From positions 1 to 29,584 of the forward strand of contig JBGOTP010000012.1 in the NCBI GenBank assembly GCA_041476545.1: DNA of 29,584 nucleotides, given 5' to 3'. Position 1 is the stretch's first letter. Each line of letters opens with the position of its first letter. Below the pieces are notes generated by a model. It was given only the letters and a program-made list of their open reading frames with translations. It ran no database searches and was not told where the DNA came from. The position numbers were made by a program, and so were the translations under genes. This document shows, in pieces, positions 23,066-29,584 of the stretch. The stretch comes from JBGOTP01 sp041476545 (lineage in GTDB: Bacteria; Acidobacteriota; Vicinamibacteria; Vicinamibacterales; CAVVIG01).

Positions 23066-23839
23066 CTAAATTAGTGCCCGGGCAACGATTGCAACGGTGA
23101 TACTAACTAGCCCTAGGGCATGAATCGGCTTGAATAATGGATATGCCTGCGACTGTTTGAATTGCCGTCCGTGAAGAAAAGGGGGAAGGACCCAGAGCGG
23201 TCCGCTTCTACCGATCCAATACGCCGCCATGACAGTCATGCCGAAAAGAGGGTCGCGGAAGAGCGCGATGACGCCCACCAGAACCCAAAACCCGCCATAG
23301 GTGACTACCGAGTCAAAAGCCAGACCGATGTGGAAGCCCCAGAGCCCCGATGCGATCACCCAACCGAACTGATGTACCCACTCCGGCCGTGTCTGGCGCT
23401 TGCGCTCCCAAATGTCAAACTGCAACCAGCCGAGTTCCCGCGCGGTCAGAACAGAGGCCAAGAGCGCCAACGCGACCAGTCCGAGGCGATTTGTTGACGG
23501 TTGGGCTGGAAGGAATATTCGCCCCAGCCAGCCGATCCCTCCACCCACCATACTGGAACTGACTAAGCCCGCGAGGGTGTAGACGCCGACCGACATGACC
23601 CATCGCCGAAATCCGAAACGCCAGATTACGTTCATGGAATTCAAGTGCGCAATGCCGCAACGGCCGCCGAGTTGAGTCAACCCGAAGAAACACGAGACTG
23701 GGAGTAAGAGCCAGCGGAAGTCGTTGCGCATTACTGTTAGGCCTAACAGCCCCGCAGCGATGATAGAGATCGGGTAGCCGAGAGACCGGAATGTGAGCGT
23801 TACTTCTCGACGGAGACTGCCACCGAGTGCGAGCTGCAT
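23066..23839 (-). CDS. Polytopic membrane protein, family not recognised
   Basis: 257 residues from ATG 23839; GAGG lies five bases upstream, which favours this over ATG 23854. About six hydrophobic segments are visible, with a Gly-rich loop ('SSSMVGGGIGWLG'), and 'LLASVLTARELGWLQFDIWERKRQTRPEWVHQFGWVIASGLWGFHIGLAFDSVVTYGGFW'. The last stretch with conserved-looking Trp, Glu, His and Gly suggests a channel or transporter-like core. I do not recognise the family. As the second gene after the Cys-rich peptide it is a candidate for its export, immunity or redox partner. Confidence 0.75.
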   Translation of the reverse strand: MQLALGGSLRREVTLTFRSLGYPISIIAAGLLGLTVMRNDFRWLLLPVSCFFGLTQLGGRCGIAHLNSMNVIWRFGFRRWVMSVGVYTLAGLVSSSMVGGGIGWLGRIFLPAQPSTNRLGLVALALLASVLTARELGWLQFDIWERKRQTRPEWVHQFGWVIASGLWGFHIGLAFDSVVTYGGFWVLVGVIALFRDPLFGMTVMAAYWIGRSGPLWVLPPFLHGRQFKQSQAYPLFKPIHALGLVSITVAIVARALI

Positions 23840-23909
23840 CTTGTCCTCGTTCATCCAACGGCCTGACTGCGCAAGGTATGTGGTCGTACTCTTGACGAAT
23901 GCCTAGTCC

Positions 23910-24212
23910 TCAGTAGTAACTCCCAGAACAAATGTTGCCGGCGCAGCCTCCGTCACAGCTACTGGTCAATGAGCACTCTCCGCAACCGTCTCCCCATTCC
24001 CACCAGCATCCACCCTTTATGTCACACCAGGTCCCGCACCCGTCAGTGGGCGAGCCACAATACGAACAGCCCAGATCCATGTCCGATGAAGCGTCCGGCG
24101 AAGCGACCGCCCGTAAAGGGACGACTCCAAACAACGACACGCTAAAAGTCGTAATAGCGGTAAGAACACTGCCAATGAAGGTTCGTCGGTTGCGAAATTC
24201 TTGAATGGCCAT
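23910..24212 (-). CDS. Tat-like exported Cys-rich small protein (10 Cys), first gene of the operon
   Basis: 100 residues from ATG 24212, fixed by CAGGAG eight bases upstream. The leader carries a twin arginine ('NRRTFIGSVL', Arg9-Arg10) followed by a hydrophobic core to about 30 and a possible cleavage site near 'RAVA' (34-37). The remaining 60-odd residues hold ten cysteines at 49, 52, 59, 63, 69, 77, 80, 86, 90 and 95, with spacing X2-X6-X3-X5-X7-X2-X5-X3-X4, many Gly residues and a 'CWWEWGDGC' patch. An even number of Cys next to MauE- and MauD-like genes suggests five disulfides. I know of no named family with this pattern. It could be a structural peptide, a toxin-like peptide, or a small subunit of a redox enzyme. 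Confidence 0.82.
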   Translation of the reverse strand: MAIQEFRNRRTFIGSVLTAITTFSVSLFGVVPLRAVASPDASSDMDLGCSYCGSPTDGCGTWCDIKGGCWWEWGDGCGECSLTSSCDGGCAGNICSGSYY

Positions 24213-24640
24213 TGTTGACACTCCTGTTAGAACCAAAGCCGTCCGGACCAACCAACAACAGTGAGTCTAGCTCGACTGCCTGCGCCAAGCACGCCCGCTC
24301 GGGAGCTCCTTGAAAACAGCGAAGGCGCTGACTAGCGCGGCTAAGCTCTCACATATCATCGCCCTCGTAAAGAGGAAACAGTTGGCTGTTATTTCTCGTG
24401 TCGCCGCTAGGCACGCAATATTTACCAAGTCCAAGAATGAAAATGACGTCTTCCGAGGAGGCGACCGAGTGCGAAGCCAATGGCGACGCGCGTCAGCGCC
24501 GTTGCGCAGGAGGGAGGCCCTGCCCAGACGCCGTCTCAGAGCGGATACATCCGCCTTGATAGATCCGTTGCCGCAGGGAATCAACCTTTGTCATGCTTCA
24601 GTTCGTCTGACCTTCATCCGTCGATTGCTGCACACGCCGT
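24213..24640. other. Intergenic region upstream of the Cys-rich operon
   Basis: 428 bases with no recognised gene. A 105-codon minus-strand frame (24584-24267) and an overlapping plus-strand frame (24310-24690) lack family features and are probably chance. The promoter of the long operon should lie near 24215-24300; the SD (CAGGAG) is clear, but I could not choose a -35/-10 pair. Confidence 0.4.
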
Positions 24641-24642
24641 CC

Positions 24643-24900
24643 AACGAGCCAGGGTCAGACGTGGCAGGTCTCGAGTGTGGCTGGCGGTGAGCAACGTTGG
24701 CGCGCGGATGGAAAAGAACTGTTCTTTCTCCTGCCAACGCAGCCGGACAAGGCCAAGGTCATGGCCGTCCCAATCGGCGCGGCACCGAATCCCGTGGGAC
24801 TGCCCACTCCATTGTTTGAGGTCAAGTCCCAAGGCACTGTTCCGCAGGCCAACTCGTTTCGCTATGCACCCCGCGGCCGACGGCCAGCGCTTCCTGGTCA
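24643..24900 (+). pseudogene. C-terminal PD40 fragment of a serine/threonine kinase gene
   Basis: One frame reads 'QGQTWQVSSVAGGEQRWRAD' continuing 'GKELFF', then 'VMAVPIG', 'PTPLFEV' and 'TVPQANSFRYA'. A shift to another frame near 24866 gives 'MHPAADGQRFLV'. This is the conserved end of the TolB/PD40 sensor of acidobacterial kinases (pattern 'tWQvStaGGxqPrWraDGKELFyl...aDGqRFLv'). The N-terminal part is missing, and repeat copy C begins directly after 'FLV'. It could be the far end of the same kind of gene whose N-terminus is at 10985-11380. Confidence 0.75.
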
Positions 24901-24995
24901 GACGATAGGAAGCATTAGGCGGGTCTGGTCAACAGAATGACCCCTTATGAGACCCGGACATCCCCCATGGCTCGCTTTGCCACCCTCTGACAGCG
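24901..24995 (+). repeat. 95-bp dispersed repeat, copy C
   Basis: Differs from copy A at one base (ATCCC instead of ATCCT). Left flank: the kinase PD40 fragment, interrupted after 'FLV'. Right flank: a short stretch without recognisable gene, followed by transposase fragments. Confidence 0.9.
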
Positions 24996-25114
24996 CGGAT
25001 CAGCCGCGCCCCAACGCGGATTGTGACACCACGTCGGGCCCGAGCCAGTAACAGATTGTTCCGCGCGCGCACCTCCGGCTCAACCGAGCCGTGGCCACTC
25101 GCACACGAGTCGCT

Positions 25115-25297
25115 TCACGAGCAGGGATCGCATGCAACACCGCGGTCGTCCGGCAGACTGGCCCGCCCATCGCCGATGGGAGGCGCCCGGGCCACACAGG
25201 GCTCGGGGACTTCCGTCGGCAGGCCCAGGTGCTCCAGGATCCGTGCGACCACCCGAGCCTCCTCGATCAGCGCCACGAGCCGCAGCCGTCCGCCACA
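25115..25297 (-). pseudogene. IS91-family transposase, C-terminal fragment
   Basis: 61 codons: 'CGGRLRLVALIEEARVVARI' followed by 'LEHLGLPTEVPEP', ending at TGA 25117-25115. This is the usual C-terminus of IS91/ISCR-type Y2 transposases ('CPrCGgrmrliAlIedp.vi.rIL.HLGLp'). The zinc-binding and HUH catalytic parts are absent. Its upstream end meets the IS256 fragment exactly at 25297/25298. Confidence 0.7.
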
Positions 25298-25727
25298 TCA
25301 TGGAGGCCATCGATCAGCAGCGCGACCAGATCCAGATCGGCCAAGGACCGCGACCGCCATTTCTCCAGTTGCGCGGTCGTCTGCACGACGAAGCGCCGGC
25401 TGACGGCGCTCTTGCTCGTGCCCCGGTTCGTCATCGCCGGGCCGATGGGCTCGAGACTCCGCGCATACTGCCGCGTCACGCCGACGAGCATCTGCTCGAC
25501 CACGCGCCGATTCAGCGGATCGGTCTGCGCCAGTACCTGAAACGTGGGCAGTGACACCTCGTGACCCTCGGCCCGCACGCGCGGCCGACGCAACGCGACC
25601 TTGCGCCCGCCCAGGCAAAGAACGAACTCGAACTCGGACCGCTGTTTGGCCCGCGTGAAGATCGGATCGAGCGAATTGAAGAATCTCGCCAGCCATCCAT
25701 TGAAGGTCGGATGGTCGCGGGCATTCA
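25298..25727 (-). pseudogene. IS256-family (Mutator) transposase, central fragment
   Basis: In one minus-strand frame: 'DHPTFNGWLARFFNSLDPIF', 'FEFVLCLGGRKVALRRPRVR', 'VSLPTFQVLAQTDPLNRRVV', 'MTNRGTSKSAVSRRFV' and 'RSLADLDLVALLIDGLH'. The 'RGTSKSAVSRRFV' and 'LLIDGxH' blocks are characteristic of IS256-type transposases; the Asp of 'IDG' is the first catalytic acid. The match ends at 'DGLH' and IS91-like codons begin. The fragment abuts the PIN gene and is not functional. Confidence 0.8.
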
Positions 25728-26147
25728 GGCGATGAGGAGATCCAAGAACACCCGCGGGCTCACGATGCGGATACCATCGTACTCTTTCAGATCGAGCAGG
25801 TCTGAGTCTCCGGCCACCATAAACCGTGCTCGTCCTTCAATCGCTGCCGCGATGTACTTGTCGTCGTCAGGGTCTTTGCTCGCATCCGCGAGTTCCTGTT
25901 CCCCGGCGACGAGGTGAGACAGGACAACGATATCCTCGAACCAGAGTTCCGGGTCGAGCCCAGGCCGAATGTACTTGCGGACTTTTGGATAGTTGAGCGC
26001 TCGCAAGACTTCTTCGACGATGGCCTGCGACATGACGATTTCAAAGGCTTCGCCTCGCAGAAATCTCTCGATGATCTGTCCCGGGGGCCCCTCCGCGCGC
26101 ACCGCTGCGCTGACATAGATGTTCGCGTCAAGAACGGCGCGAATCAC
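25725..26147 (-). CDS. PIN-domain toxin (type II toxin-antitoxin)
   Basis: 140 residues of the PIN_3 group. Acidic residues of the ribonuclease site are in place: Asp7 ('AVLDANIYVSA'), Glu45/46 ('QAIVEEVLRAL'), the Asp cluster 92-96 ('KDPDDDKYIAAA') and Asp114/116 ('AGDSDLLDL'). The family cleaves RNA. The gene starts three bases after the antitoxin stop, so the two are one transcription unit. The end of the gene touches the IS256 remnant without being damaged. Confidence 0.93.
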   Translation of the reverse strand: MIRAVLDANIYVSAAVRAEGPPGQIIERFLRGEAFEIVMSQAIVEEVLRALNYPKVRKYIRPGLDPELWFEDIVVLSHLVAGEQELADASKDPDDDKYIAAAIEGRARFMVAGDSDLLDLKEYDGIRIVSPRVFLDLLIA

Positions 26148-26150
26148 AGC

Positions 26151-26441
26151 CTACTTTGTCTTGCGTCGGGACTTTGACGCGCTGCGGGCCCACCGCTTCG
26201 CGTCGGCCGCGAGTTCCGCAGCCTGGGTGTCCGTCAGGGTGCTAGGCTGTTGTTGATCCATGAACTCAAGGGCGTGACGGCGCGCAAACCGCCGCATTTG
26301 CTCAAGCCGTTCGACGGGTACCAACGCGGCCAAGGGCTTGCCCTTTCGCTCGATTATGAACTCGTCGTGTCGAAGGGCAACCCGATTCAGCATGTCCCCA
26401 ATTCGTTGACGGACATCCATCGTAGAGACTTTGTCGGTCAT
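26151..26441 (-). CDS. Phd/YefM-type antitoxin
   Basis: 96 residues. The N-terminal DNA-binding part reads 'STMDVRQRIGDMLNRVALRHDEFIIERKGKPLAALVPVERLEQM', the Phd/YefM pattern. The C-terminal basic tail ('RWARSASKSRRKTK') is the likely toxin-binding segment. TGGAG lies seven bases before ATG 26441. An operator palindrome and promoter lie just upstream (26453-26488), consistent with conditional autorepression by the antitoxin-toxin complex. Confidence 0.92.
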   Translation of the reverse strand: MTDKVSTMDVRQRIGDMLNRVALRHDEFIIERKGKPLAALVPVERLEQMRRFARRHALEFMDQQQPSTLTDTQAAELAADAKRWARSASKSRRKTK

Positions 26442-26452
26442 TCATGAACTCC

Positions 26453-26471
26453 AGCAACTACTATAGTTGCT
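26453..26471. promoter_or_regulatory. Palindromic operator of the Phd-PIN pair
   Basis: AGCAACTA-CTA-TAGTTGCT: perfect 8-bp arms around a 3-base centre, 12 bp upstream of the antitoxin start. It overlaps the -10 hexamer of the promoter, so binding would exclude RNA polymerase. Confidence 0.7.
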
Positions 26472-26488
26472 CTTGATGCTATACGCAA
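26460..26488 (-). promoter_or_regulatory. Promoter of the Phd-PIN pair
   Basis: On the minus strand TTGCGT (26488-26483), a 17-base spacer and TATAGT (26465-26460). The -10 lies inside the operator palindrome. Hexamers and spacing are identical to those in front of the VOC operon at 4821-4849. Confidence 0.6.
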
Positions 26489-26557
26489 GGCGGGACGCCC
26501 CATCAGCACACCCTAGGTGACGGCGACAGCGTGCGGATCGCGGAGGTTGCCCGACGT

Positions 26558-29437
26558 TCATCCGCTCCCGACGCCGGCATACCCGAATCTCTTCACGACG
26601 GTCAGCGCGGGGGGTGGCTCTTCCTGCGGGCCGAGTGGCTGTCCTGCCTCGAGCAGCAACTCCACCGCGCGGCTCGTCAACGCACGCGAGAAGAGGAATC
26701 CCTGAGCGTGCGTACAACCGAGGCGCTCGAGTTCCCTTGCCTGTTCGTGGGTCTCGATGCCCTCGGCGACCACGCTGGTGTTCAACGTCCGCGCCAGCGC
26801 CAGGATGCTCTCAACGATGGCGGGGCGATCGGGCAGGTCAAGACTGCGGACAAACGACCGATCGATCTTGAGCGCGTCCACCGGCAGCTTGTGCAGATGG
26901 CTGAGCGACGAGTAGCCGGTCCCGAAGTCGTCGAGATAGATCTTCACGCCGAATGCGCGGAGCTCGCTGAGCAGCTTCGCGGCAATCGCCGGGCTGTCCA
27001 TGAGGGCTGTCTCGGTGATCTCGAGCCGCAGGTCGCACGGCCGCAGCCCCGATCGGCGCACCGCTTCTTCGACGATGAGCATGAAATGCTGGTGCACGAG
27101 CTGCCGGCTCGACACGTTGACGGTGATGCAGTCGAGCCCGGCATCGGGAAACTGACGCTGCCAGCCGGCGAAGGTCTGACAGGCCTGCTCGAGCACCCAG
27201 GTGCCGAGCGGCTCGATGAGTCCCAGTTCCTCCACCATCGGAATGAAGACCGCCGGGGACACGGGCTCGCCATTGCGCGTCCATCTGATCAGTGATTCAA
27301 AGCCGACGCACATGCGCGTCGACAACGACACGATCGGCTGATACTGCACCTCGAAGTCATTGGTGCTGATCGCGTGGCGCAGGTCGTTCTCGAGACCCAG
27401 GCGATCACGCGTCCGCGCGTGCATGTCCGCATCGAAGAGCTCGTGTCTCGCCTTGCCGCGCGCCTTGGCGTGATACATCGCCGTGTCGGCATCGCGCATG
27501 ATGTCGTCGGGGTTGTCGTAGTGGCCCTCGCCGAAGGCGATGCCGATGCTGGCCGAGCTGAAGACCTCCCGTCCCCCGATCGAGAACGGCTTCGCCAGCG
27601 CGTCCTGAATCCGGAACGCGACCGCGTTGGCCTGCTGCGGATCGCCGATCGCGTCGAGCAGGATCGCAAACTCGTCGCCGCCCAGCCGGGCCAGAGCATC
27701 GTCCGGACGGAGACACGATTCGAGGCGTCGCGAGACCGCAGTGAGCAGTTCGTCGCCCACCATGTGGCCGAGGCTGTCGTTGACCACCTTGAAGCGATCG
27801 AGGTCGAGATAGAGCACCGCGAAGCAGTCCCTGGCGCCGTGCTGGCGTTTGAAATCGGTGAGCCGCGTCCCGAGCCGCTCCACGAACACGGCGCGGTTGC
27901 CGAGGCCGGTCAGCGGATCGCGGTAGCCGGCAAGCCGCAGCTGTTCCTGCGCGCTCGCCTGCTCAGTCGTGTCGGTGAGCGATCCGGCAATCCTGGTCGG
28001 ACGGCCGCTGGCAGTGCGCGCGGCCACGCCGTGACAGAGGAACCGGCGGTAGGTGCCGTCCTCGTGGCGAAGGCGGTGCTCCTGGTGGACATGTCCGGTC
28101 GTGCCCGCCACGTGCGCGTCGAGCGCGGCGTTGAGCGTGGCCTTGTCTTCCTGATGCACGCGCGTGAGCCAGTCCGCTACGCGAGCGACGATCGCGTCGG
28201 GCTGGAGGCCCAGCATCGCCTTCCACCGGGCGGAGGCATAGAACGCCTGCGTGTGGAGGTCCCACTCCCACAGCCCGTCATTGGCGCCGTTGGCCGCAAG
28301 GGTCAACCGCTCCTCGCTGCGTTTGAGCGCCTGCTCCGCGTGCCACCGCGTCGTCATGTCGTGCCAGACGAGGGTCAGGCCGTCGGCGACCGGCACAATT
28401 TTTACCTCGAAGACGCGCGTCGGCGACAGCTGCACATGCGCGAGCGTCTGCGCCCTCCGGCTGACCATCGTCTCCTCGACGGCGTGCGCGAGCGGTGTGT
28501 GTTTCAACTCCCCGATCGCATCCACGAGCAGGCGGTCACGAGCACGTGCGCGCGTCCGGCCGGTGATGCGCTCGAGCACGTCGTTCCAGAAAATCACGCG
28601 GCCAGTATGATCGAGGACCGACAGGCCGGTGTCGAGCGAGTCGACGACCTCGCGCCGGCGGTGCTCGTCCTCGAGCCGGACGAGATCGCCGCAGTACGCG
28701 CGATACGCGCAGTAGAGCGGAACGACCGCGACGGACAGCACGTCCCAGCGGCCGTGCCCGACCAGCTCGACGAGGCCCACGGCCATGGTGCCGCCGATGA
28801 CATAGTGTGGACCACTGCGCAGCAGCGCGTGCGGCAGTGCGCGGGCGCCACCGAGCACCATGCCCCGGACAACGCTGACAGAGCTGACAGGGGCCCCGTC
28901 GAATGCCCGCGCGTGGATGGAAGAGTGAATGGAAAAAATGACGGGCGCAATCAGTTCCGCCCAGACGCCCTTCACGACGACGTACGCCACAACGGCAGCC
29001 GTAATGGGCACGCTTTGCCGCGGCCAGGCGAAGCGCGCGAGGGTGCCGCCGAGGATCCCATGGACGACTGCCGCGGTTTCTGTCGCCAACAGCACGCTGA
29101 CGGCATTCGCGATGGTCCGGCGATCGATGCGGCTTCCCTCCCGGTCGCGAATCGATCGCGTCGCGATCCCCACCGCCGCGACGAGCATCGCCGCGTCGCC
29201 GCCGAGCAGCAGCAGCGCCGCGAAGTCCACGACGAAAGACGAGGTCATCATCCCGCGGTCTTCGGCGGTGGACGGGACGACGGCAACAGCGGAGACGAAA
29301 ATCGCGGCGAAGATGAGTACGGCCAGTTCACGCGTGTGATCGGGCTGTGGCCAGCCCATCGAGGCAAGCAGCACACCGCCGCCAGCGAGCAGGGCGGCGA
29401 AGAGTGCGAGACGGAGGTACGCGGGGCGCGTGCGCAT
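26558..29437 (-). CDS. Membrane PAS-PAS-GGDEF-EAL cyclic-di-GMP protein
   Basis: 959 residues from ATG 29437. An N-terminal set of about seven hydrophobic segments (5-245) resembles a MASE-like sensor. Two PAS domains follow (about 265-370 and 380-490). The GGDEF domain (505-670) is intact: 'DLDRFKVVNDSLGH', RxxD inhibitory site (R577-D580) and GGDEF at 586-590. The EAL domain (690-930) has the first catalytic Glu in ESL (714-716), 'TVNVSSRQL', 'LEITETAL', 'DDFGTGYSS' (836-844) and 'VAEGIET'. Both synthesis and breakdown of c-di-GMP are possible; the Ala-to-Ser change in EAL is common in active enzymes. No SD is evident. It is transcribed alone. Confidence 0.95.
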   Translation of the reverse strand: MRTRPAYLRLALFAALLAGGGVLLASMGWPQPDHTRELAVLIFAAIFVSAVAVVPSTAEDRGMMTSSFVVDFAALLLLGGDAAMLVAAVGIATRSIRDREGSRIDRRTIANAVSVLLATETAAVVHGILGGTLARFAWPRQSVPITAAVVAYVVVKGVWAELIAPVIFSIHSSIHARAFDGAPVSSVSVVRGMVLGGARALPHALLRSGPHYVIGGTMAVGLVELVGHGRWDVLSVAVVPLYCAYRAYCGDLVRLEDEHRRREVVDSLDTGLSVLDHTGRVIFWNDVLERITGRTRARARDRLLVDAIGELKHTPLAHAVEETMVSRRAQTLAHVQLSPTRVFEVKIVPVADGLTLVWHDMTTRWHAEQALKRSEERLTLAANGANDGLWEWDLHTQAFYASARWKAMLGLQPDAIVARVADWLTRVHQEDKATLNAALDAHVAGTTGHVHQEHRLRHEDGTYRRFLCHGVAARTASGRPTRIAGSLTDTTEQASAQEQLRLAGYRDPLTGLGNRAVFVERLGTRLTDFKRQHGARDCFAVLYLDLDRFKVVNDSLGHMVGDELLTAVSRRLESCLRPDDALARLGGDEFAILLDAIGDPQQANAVAFRIQDALAKPFSIGGREVFSSASIGIAFGEGHYDNPDDIMRDADTAMYHAKARGKARHELFDADMHARTRDRLGLENDLRHAISTNDFEVQYQPIVSLSTRMCVGFESLIRWTRNGEPVSPAVFIPMVEELGLIEPLGTWVLEQACQTFAGWQRQFPDAGLDCITVNVSSRQLVHQHFMLIVEEAVRRSGLRPCDLRLEITETALMDSPAIAAKLLSELRAFGVKIYLDDFGTGYSSLSHLHKLPVDALKIDRSFVRSLDLPDRPAIVESILALARTLNTSVVAEGIETHEQARELERLGCTHAQGFLFSRALTSRAVELLLEAGQPLGPQEEPPPALTVVKRFGYAGVGSG

Positions 29438-29584
29438 TCAGCCCGCTTTGAAAAAGACTGGGGGCAAGGGTTAAGGCAGCAACGTGTGAGCCGTGCGGGG
29501 AGGGGAGACAAGGCCAGCCTGGAGAACGGCTTAGGAACACGCGAACGAACCGGTGACCTGGCTCCGTGTGCCGGATCAGCACAC

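Noticed and set aside
21927..24212. A methylamine dehydrogenase (mau) operon
   Set aside because: MauE- and MauD-like genes are present, but there is no large subunit, no MauG di-heme enzyme, and the Cys-rich protein is shorter than known light chains.
24267..24584. 105-codon minus-strand frame upstream of the Cys-rich gene
   Set aside because: No SD, no signal or domain pattern, and an overlapping plus-strand frame of equal quality; probably chance.
1..29584. CRISPR arrays, tRNA or rRNA genes
   Set aside because: No regularly spaced short repeats were seen; the only multi-copy sequences are the 95-bp, 44-bp and 27-bp repeats. No cloverleaf or rRNA-like sequence was recognised by eye.

Overview
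The window comes from a high-G+C Gram-negative bacterium, most likely an Acidobacteriota member of the Vicinamibacteria type. This rests on family signatures: a large ADOP-type duplicated FtsX/MacB permease paired with a PadR regulator, a VWFA-related acidobacterial protein, an acidobacterial 'GKYxFRL' secreted domain, fragments of kinase-PD40 genes, and CarboxypepD_reg proteins. The organism is inferred, not proven.

Layout. (1) 1-2582, minus strand: a coupled operon of an LPXTG surface protein, a VWFA protein, a class D-like sortase and the N-terminus of a class A penicillin-binding protein. (2) 3032-4228, minus: an AsmA/DUF748-like protein directly behind a DUF1328 membrane peptide. (3) 4280-6972, plus: an alpha/beta-hydrolase remnant, then the VOC / ArsR / SRPBCC operon and a membrane methyltransferase of the isoprenylcysteine type. 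(4) 6983-12946, a scarred accessory stretch: the ADOP-PadR pair lying between 27-bp direct repeats, an OmpA C-terminal remnant, a HigBA toxin-antitoxin pair, a kinase cut short by a 95-bp repeat, and a secreted metallo-beta-lactamase-fold protein. (5) 13111-14202, plus: a regulator with an AraC HTH followed by a receiver domain. (6) 24212-14394, minus: about twelve closely packed genes of visibly lower G+C. (7) 24640-25727: transposase and kinase debris. (8) 25725-26488: a PIN/Phd toxin-antitoxin pair with its own operator-promoter. (9) 26558-29437: a membrane PAS-PAS-GGDEF-EAL protein.

The most interesting part is region 6. It starts with a 100-residue precursor that has a twin-arginine-like leader and ten cysteines in its last 52 residues. 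It continues with a polytopic membrane protein, a CrtA-like protein, a MauE-like membrane protein, a CxxC thioredoxin-like protein, a cysteine-poor thioredoxin-like partner, a tandem GNAT, an extended acyl carrier protein and a fatty-acyl-AMP ligase. Three genes for beta-sandwich-like proteins end the run. My inference is an undescribed pathway that exports, oxidises and perhaps acylates a small Cys-rich peptide; no part of that is demonstrated.

A second notable signal is a 95-bp structured repeat present three times (6983, 11363, 24901) in the same orientation. Two of the three copies cut into kinase-PD40 genes, and one is fused directly to a 44-bp duplicate of the 3' end of the MBL gene. 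No tRNA, rRNA or CRISPR array was recognised.
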